The notes beneath the pieces were generated by a model. That model made no database searches and had not been told where the DNA came from. It was given only the letters and a program-made list of their open reading frames with translations. Below are positions 56,733 through 64,000 of a stretch of 64,000 bases of DNA, one piece after another. A program made the position numbers and the translations under genes. The stretch covers positions 27,192,001 to 27,256,000 of the forward strand of contig CM069870.1 of NCBI GenBank assembly GCA_036172665.1, in the 5' to 3' direction. This DNA is from Prosopocoilus inquinatus. Lineage: Eukaryota; Arthropoda; Insecta; Coleoptera; Lucanidae. How positions within the stretch are numbered: the stretch's first letter is position 1; every line of letters starts with the position of its first letter.

Positions 56733-58412
56733 CAATAATAATAATATAATAATAATATACGTTTATTTCCGTTGTGCCAATAAAGCATGGAAAACGTCAT
56801 TTTGAGTATAAACTAAATACAGAGATATGTATAAAAACAGACACTAAAATATTAACATTTTCAATAAGTTATCGTACATGCTACATGTCAACCTATATAG
56901 TCAAATTTGTTAGAGCCAGTTGTATAAAAGTAGTTCACCACGCAGTCAAGTTAATTCCCTTGGTTAAGCAATATCATTGGTGGATTTTTTTAGTTTCCTC
57001 CAATCATAGTGCTTGACTTCTTGATTAGCTTGATCTGTGGTTAACTACGTTTTATACAAGTGGCCCTTAGTAAAAAATCTCTGCCAAATAGTAAAAACAC
57101 TGTTCAGCTAAGAAGGTTTTAATTTTCTTTTTAAAGTCTTTGTGTGGAAGTGTTTTTAAATTTATCGGTATGTGGTTGTAAATCTTTATCATTTGTTGAG
57201 TTACACTATTTTGTACACGTGAATATGGTGTCCTTGGCGCACATATTTTAAGATTTCTTTGTCCACGCGTGTCACGGTCATGTTGAAGTTCATACCGACA
57301 CATGAAATCACTTCAGTTACTCTTGACCAAATGTGTACACTCCAGAATATACAAACACGGTAAGGTAAGTATTGAGTTCATTTTAAAAACTTCTTTACAG
57401 GACTCCCTCTTTTTCAGGTTAAAGATGTTTCTCAGGCATAATTTTTGTAACTTAAAAATTCTGTTAGCTTCAGAAGAATTGCCCCTAAAACACGATGCCA
57501 TAGGAAATCCGCGAATTAACAAATGCATAGTACGCACTTAAAGCTGCTTCTAAATTTATTTCCTGGGCTGTAATCCTTAATGCGTAAGTGAATTTGTTTA
57601 TTTTTTCTGCAAGCTTTTGGATATGGAATTTCCATTTCATGTTTTGATCAATCTCAATCGCCAAAAATGATGTATGATTTACTGAGGTAAGTATGTTATT
57701 GTTGTAAGTAAGGTTATATGAATTTTCTTCTTGCAAAGTAAATTTCATTATTTTAGTTTTTTCAACATTAAATTTTAAGTTGTTACTCTAAAACCACTGA
57801 TCCATAACTGAAATGTCATTTTCAGTCTTTACAGTCAAGTTATAGTTATTCTCAGCTCTCACTTAAGGATGTATCATCTGCGAACATTACGATTTGATCA
57901 TTTAGAATATTAGGTAAGTCATTTGTATAAATGAAAAATAGCAATGGGCCTAATACTGATTCCTGCGGCACGCCCTGATTTCTCGGTCTAAGATTAGATC
58001 TTATTTCGTATCCATTGGTGTTATTTATTTGAATGCACTGTTTCCTATCCTTTAGATACGAGTTGATAAGGTTCTTCACAATGCCCCTGCAACCTAATTT
58101 GTGAAGTTTCTGCAGAAGTATACTATGATCTACACAGTTGAAGGCCTTAGACAAATCCATGAATACCCCCACGACTTTTTCTTTATCTGATATTCCTTGT
58201 AAAATGTTACACATACTTATGTAGACAGCTCTTATCGTCAGTCGTTCTTTAAGGTAGGCATTTTGAGCATTTGTGATCAAATTAAATTTTCGTAAGTAAT
58301 CCATTACGCGTTTTGTTAGAATTTTTCAAACACTTTAGCTATAACTAATATCAGAGCAATCGGCCTGAAGTTTGATATATCATTTCTGTCGCCTTTTTTA
58401 TATATGGGTTAA
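56733..58412 (-). mobile_element. 5'-truncated non-LTR retrotransposon (CR1/Jockey group), minus strand
   Basis: Read on the minus strand it begins in PIYKKGDRNDISNFRPIA (RT fingers) and runs through palm and C-terminal domains and a roughly 300-base 3'UTR. It ends AATAAACGTATA followed by a TTA-rich tail (56759-56734). The 5' truncation and tail are typical of LINE insertion. It interrupts the interval downstream of the candidate promoter at 56668. Confidence 0.85.
57067..58412 (-). pseudogene. Reverse transcriptase pseudogene, non-LTR
   Basis: Blocks in order: fingers (FRPIALI), VVGVFMDLSKAFNCVDHSIL (first palm block; the usual DxVDH motif reads CVDH), GVPQESVLGPLLFFIYTNDL, and MFADDTSLS (catalytic FADD) within 57852-58304. 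A frame change gives SFLAIEIDQNMKWKFHI and ALSAYYAFVNSRISYGIVF (57485-57748), a second gives the EANRIFKLQKLCLRNIFNL segment (57313-57480), and a third the C-terminal VTQQMIKIYNHIP...FKKKIKTFL (57067-57303). At least three frame changes, plus a stop near 57860, inactivate it. Confidence 0.9.
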
Positions 58413-60567
58413 TAGTAAAATTAATGTGAACCTTGATAGCGAAACGAACAAGTTTATACACATTAATTAAATTTGTAACCTCAAAACAATTATGCGATCT
58501 AAATGGTCTAACTGATTCTTGAAATAAGCAGGATCACTTTAAATTATAGTGGGGGTTAACTGATCCGGCAGGAAAAAAACGCAGAAACGCTGTTTGAATT
58601 GATTTAGATCGATTCAAATCTGTGAATCAAATGCGGCTAATGAGGAATTGAACCACAATTGCCTTGTGACCGTGGCAAATTCTGCAAATATTTGCAAATG
58701 CGCCGATAAAAGCAGATACTGCAAAAATTTGAAACGAATTTTGATCTTTCAAAGACAATGCAATAATAAAAACCATATTAGAGAGAAGTGCAAATCTTCA
58801 ATCCAGTTCCAATTTCTAACTCGTAGTCAATTTAACCATTTATTCCTCAGAGTCATTTTTTTGTTTGGATAATAAATGTAGGTGACCAGCTGTTCAAATC
58901 ACTTTTCGAACTAGATAGCATCATCTGACATTTCAGATTCAAAACTTGTAAAGGGCGAGACAACTTTCTAGATATGCTTGTCCAATGCTGTACGTTTTAT
59001 TCACTGATTGAAACGACAAATAAATTAATGAAGAAACACATTTGACACTACCAAGACATCATACGTTATATTAAAAAAAAAACATAAACTATGCCAAATA
59101 AGGTTCAGTTAAGTTGATATCCATGGTTGACATTAATTTGTTCCCAACTATCAAAGTAACACGTTTTCAAAAATCCCACGTTAGAAGTTAGCGTTGGATT
59201 AGTAGAAATAGCAAACGTACGTCGGTGTTCTAATCAAAAAGATGTTGCAGCTGACTTCACTACTTTTGACGTTTTAAGGTTAAATTAATTTCGTTGCTGG
59301 ACAAACTCTTTCTTGTAAATTATTGGTTTATTCACTAAAAAGGCAATTTTAAGGTACTAAATGATAACAAAGTTAACAAACGCAAAATTATTCAGTAGAA
59401 AAATGTATTGAAGAATTCCGCAGGTAATAAGTAAAGACATGGACAACTCCATCTTGAACGCTATAATAATAGAAATGAGATTTTTTTAGAATGTAAAAAA
59501 TGTCAACTGAAACATTACCCAGAGTGTGTATCCCAAAAATTTTCTAACCTAGACGCTAAAATGTACGCTGAATATTAATCCGTAACTGGTATGGTGGATC
59601 AGATAAACCCCAAAGTTTCTCATTTTTTACATAATTTGAATATTTAAATATGTATTCAGTTTAGACATTGGCAAAAATAAATAAATCGATTCGAATCGAT
59701 CCAAAATCCAACCGAAAGTCGAATTCTTTTTTTCTTGAATAGCCCCAGCGATTTCGATATTTTGATTAGCTTTTTTTTCGTATCGATAAATGGATTCAAG
59801 AAGAAAATACAATCGGTACGTTGAATTAAGTGTGTAAAAAGTGTGCTACAGAAGGAGCAACGTTTTGCAATCACTCCGAACCAAATGAAATAATTGAGAA
59901 ATAAGAACGAATTTAGTCTTTTTCTATTCATATTATTTTGGCTGATACACCAGTATTTCCTACTTTAGTGTGAGTGATTCACAATAAATCATGATTTTTG
60001 AGATGGGAGACTATCATTTCATATTTAGCTGCAACTTTTAAAACGATTTATTCTTATATTTTCCTGTATCTTGTAAAATAAGGGCACTTTACTGCTAAGT
60101 GGTCTTCATTTCTCAGAGTCTACCTACCGTTCAAGATAAATTTCATCTGACATTTCCCAATTTGATTTTGAGGGAAGAAGAGAAGCGTTTCAAGTCAGTA
60201 AATTTTTATAAAAGTCGAAAATAAAATAAAAATTCCATTTGTAACACACTTTTTGAAAGATATTTTGTCTAATAAGGCATACATAATAAAATTTATTTTG
60301 CTTGTTTTGTTTATTGCATCTATGCATTTTTCTTATAGATTACGTAATTTAACATTTCAATGAAAATCTCTTTGAGGATTCCATATTTAAATATTTCTAC
60401 AATAATTTGTACTTTACAATAACTGTGAATTCCCTACTTCGATCTATACACATACGTTATTGCAAAAATTTCAGGAAAATGTTACTTTTACTGTTACTAC
60501 TGAAATGTCAATATTAAATTCGTAAAAAAAGCAACAAGTTGACGTTGACAAAACAAAAATGACAACT
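58413..60567. other. No recognised gene
   Basis: AT-rich; short frames only. A TCGAT-rich symmetric stretch at 58590-58625 and 59680-59710 (GATTCGAATCGATC) is palindromic but unassigned. Confidence 0.35.
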
Positions 60568-60727
60568 GGGGCCTTATTCTCGAATGGAGGGAGCAAACTC
60601 GCAAGAGAACGTGACGTCAAAATGACGTAATTCTTCCACGTATCATGTAGACTTGAGTGAGAGTCTACGTCATTTGGACGTCACGTTCTCTTGCGAGTTT
60701 GCTCCCTCCATTCGAGAATAAGGCCCC
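60568..60727. mobile_element. Near-perfect palindromic MITE
   Basis: The 62-base arms (60568-60629 and 60666-60727) begin GGGGCCTTATTCTCGAATGG and differ at one position, leaving a loop of about 36 bases. The termini resemble the GGGCCTATTCT family at 17089 and 30142. CTGG flanks both sides. No coding. Confidence 0.85.
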
Positions 60728-62591
60728 TGGTTCCATGTCACATTCTGTCAAAGGGAGAAATGGTAGAGGAGAAAGTTTAAAAATATATTTAAATTGCTAC
60801 CATTTTCGTTTTATCGTTTTCGGAATCACGTAATTCAATAACGTTTTGAACGGTTTGTTGCTGTTGGAGATGACTTCGTGCGAATATTTATTTACTGGTC
60901 ACAGGTTAGTTCGAAAGAAGGCTGATTCGAAAAATATTATTCTCTATTAGAGCAATATCAAGTACTGTTAATTATACAAGAAAAAATGAGGATTTCTAAA
61001 AGAACATCGGTATCATAAAAGAAATAAAACAAATTGAATTGATCCCATAATGAGAAACAAAACGGAAGAGAAGTAGAAAGAAAACTTCGTGTGTGATAAA
61101 CGGGCACGCACTCACAACGTTAACGGCATAGCAATGCGAAACAATGCCACGAAACTTCCATTTCAGACCGAACAAAAACTATAAGAATAAAAATAATAAA
61201 AACGATAACACCATCAGTATATTATATGAGGTAAAACAAAACGAGAAATATGTCAAAATGTAATATCAACAAGTTAACAAATCCTGATGCTTAGTATAAA
61301 AATTCAATGGCATATAATTTACATTTGAGTACAAATTAGTAATTAGTAGTGAAAGTAACTGATAAATATTAATGTAAACAGGTTTAAAGGAAAATTATTT
61401 CTATTTTCAATAATTGAAATTCCACGTATGCGAAAATCAAATTAATGTGTCACATGCTTTGCTGAATAGAATGATGTGATAACGCCACGTGAAGGAATTC
61501 CGACGTGAACGTTATCGCAATCGGTACTTGTTGCTTCCTGCTACCATTAGGAAACTTATGGTATAAATAAAAATGCACAGTCGCAGAATACATCTAATAA
61601 AACATTTTATCACGTTTTGTATTTCTGACTCATCTTCTTGACTTCAGTGTGATAACAATCAAAAACGTATTGGATTTGTGATGTAAGTTTTTAAAGTTCT
61701 ACAATTAACTTTTAGTAATGAGATTAGAAGTAAGTATTTTTACTCAAGGACGAACAAAAGAAAATCAATCTTTTCAGTTAATGGGTATACACTCAGTAAC
61801 AAAGCTGCAGGTCTTTCAAAATTAGTTAAAAAGTTTCTAATGAGCAATCAAGTGAACGCTGTAGAACTTCCTACAAGTTTTGTATTTTTATGAATAAAGT
61901 CAAATTTGTATTAAGTTTGTTACTACATTTCCTCGTTAATTCGAAACCGCCAAAAGCACCCAGTCACCAGAGTTGTACTAGAAACTACTGTAGGAACAGA
62001 TCTGATTCATTAGAATCAATTAATAGAGTACATCAAGTGCACCAAAATCAATTTCTATGAACCAGCAAAAGCAGCGAGAAGGTCAATAGCGTCAACAATA
62101 AAAAAAGACATCATCAGAACTCAGCAGCAGCCATGCTGAGAACGTCCTCTTTTTAAATTAAAAAAAAGGTAGAAGAAAAATAGGAAGTGTAAAGATAAAT
62201 AATCTTTTAATTAACAAAGAAAACTAAAACATTTTAGAATCTACTCTTTATTTCGTATTTTAATTAATTGAATTTTACTTTTTTGTATAATTGTTCTAAA
62301 AATTCTATTAATCTGGTATATTTTTGTGAATCACCTTGTTTTTAGCTCTCTCTTTTCACTTTGTTTTTAGTTAGTTATTATACATTTCAACTTTTTCCTT
62401 ATACATACATATTTCTAATTATTGGTAAATATGTTATGAGAATTGAAAAGATTCAGAATAAAATTTGAATCTAATAAGCTTTATTTATGATGAAAATCAA
62501 ATACCTATTTTAGGCCGACCGATGTACAGTTTCTCGCTACTTCCCACAATATTAGAAATTGATGTTATACTTGAATACTAATACATAATTA
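60728..62591. other. No recognised gene
   Basis: AT-rich. A TATAAATA at 61562 and a GTAAGT donor-like site at 61683 could mark a short 5' exon, but the initiator is weak and nothing coding follows. Confidence 0.3.
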
Positions 62592-63629
62592 TACAGGATG
62601 TTCATGGGAAGCCGCTACAATAGCGAACTTTCTTATTTGAATTTTTATGAAGTAACTTAAAAGTTTTAGGACCTTTCCTCCTCGTTTTTATGGTACTTCC
62701 AAAAAAACAAATGACAATCAGGTTTTCGAGATCTTGTTTTCAATTTTTTTTAGTGGAATGTTAGGTTTTTTATCATGGCATCGCATTCAACATGTCAAAT
62801 TAAGTATGTCTGTGAAACAATATCTCTCAAAACAGAATATTTCATAAATAATTCAGTCTTGATATTCGCGGGAAGAAGTGTATGGTTACGATAGTCTTTT
62901 TATTCACGAATACAATATGGTGTGATTCGAAACAAGAGAATAAAGGAAGTGTGTTCAAACTGTCAGACCTTTGTGAACTGTCATGATTCAAAATTTGTTT
63001 ACATTTAGTTCAACCTAAAACCCTTGTGAAAGCGCGACATGGTAAAATGTCTAATACCATTATTTAATAAATAATTTATAAAATAGTAGACTTAGGAGGG
63101 GAACAGTTTAGAGAAGTACTTAATTTGGCATCCTGAACACGATACGCTGATAAAAAATATAACGTTCCATTTAAAAAAGTTGAAAACAATTGAAGATCTC
63201 GAAAATTTGACAATCATTTGTTTCTCCAAGGGTACCATAAAGTCGAACATGGAAGGTCCTCAAACTTTTCTAATTTAGGCTATTTCGTGAAACTTCAAAT
63301 AAAGAAGTTAGCTATTGTAGCCATTTTCCGTGAACACCAAGCTTTTGTTACTAAATCATTTCTAAAATAGTAGGCTTTGGGAGATGATATTTTAGAGACA
63401 TAATTAATTTAACATCCTGAACGCGATGCGATGATAAAAAACCTAACATTTCATTAAAAAAAAAGTTTAAAACAATTGAAAATCTCGAAAACCTGATTGA
63501 CATTTGTTTTTCCGAAAGTACCATAAAAACGAGGAGGAAAGGTCCTAAAACTTTTCTAATTTAAGTTACTTCGTAAAAATACAAATAGGAAAGTTAGCTA
63601 TTGTAGCGGCTTCCCGTGAACACCCTGTA
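62592..63629. mobile_element. Foldback element, copy 2 (three arms)
   Basis: The left arm 62592-62870 is inverted relative to the right arm 63370-63629 (TACAGGATGTTCATGGGAAG against TACAGGGTGTTCACGGGAAG). An additional arm in the same orientation as the right one occupies 63085-63355. Shared blocks include GGTCCT.AAACTTTTCTAATTT and TCCTGAACGCGATGCGATGA. The central 62870-63080 is unique. The same family as 38977-39523, so reiterated right arms are a recurrent property. Confidence 0.8.
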
Positions 63630-64000
63630 TAATACCTAGTTGTACAAACCATTAATTTTATTTTCATTACTTAAATGCGAAAATCTACCTTAATTGTAAG
63701 AACGTATTCATTCTATCAAAATAAAAAATGCTCAATTTTTCTTTCTAAGCAGATGGGGACCCTAAAACTGGAAGGATTTGAGTCAAAAGTGAGCAAAATA
63801 CGCCGTACGTTTTCCAGTTGAAAATAAACACACGGTATGAAGCAATGTTGGTTGAATATTTATAATATAACACGAACGGAAGTGCATTCTCAGTTCGAAT
63901 TCTATATTCATTGCTCTGTAGAGAGTTATCTCCAACTAGCATAAATAGGCAATAAACCCAAGACATTTAAATTGAACTGCCAAGTAAAGTGCCTTTTTAA

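Overview
This is an AT-rich (roughly two-thirds A+T by eye), gene-poor stretch of an animal nuclear genome, almost certainly an insect. The evidence is mariner transposases, CR1/Jockey-group non-LTR retrotransposon remnants with ATT-repeat tails, tRNA-derived SINE heads, a solo LTR, many inverted-repeat (MITE-like) elements, and TATA/Inr core-promoter-like sequences. The exact order is not determinable; a beetle-like genome is a guess. There are no bacterial genes, CRISPR arrays or rRNA genes.

The only intact protein gene I recognise is an intronless phospholipid scramblase (10341-11012, +). Other coding remains are dead or partial transposable elements: a DD34D mariner (4207-5240), a 5'-truncated non-LTR retrotransposon on + (27792-29143), a second on - (56733-58412), RT-type fragments at 30747-31440 (split by a solo LTR) and 40640-41860 (split by a mariner-like element), and further mariner wrecks at 49550-50908 and 51786-52681.

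Layout: 1-10 kb, inverted-repeat elements and the mariner; 10-14 kb, scramblase, a SINE head and a possible gag-like remnant; 16-26 kb, a dense zone of nested elements; 27-32 kb, retrotransposon fragments and a solo LTR; 35-41 kb, Tc1/mariner-type and foldback elements; 43-53 kb, repeats, tRNA-like SINE pieces and mariner wrecks; 55-58 kb, a CpG-rich island, a candidate promoter and a truncated retrotransposon; 60-64 kb, a near-perfect palindrome and a large foldback element.

The most interesting system is a set of type I hammerhead ribozyme motifs: a 3-4 member family (21122, 25331, 32579, decayed 51376) plus two unrelated examples (16324 +, 47233 -). Each has the CUGANGA and GAAA cores, a stem II hairpin, and stem I pairing that flanks the predicted cleavage site. 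Stem III is tiny and its sequence is a 4-8 nt palindrome, as expected for ribozymes that fold as dimers. This is the arrangement known from Penelope-like elements and retrozymes. No Penelope reverse transcriptase or GIY-YIG endonuclease is visible here, so these look like short non-autonomous units.
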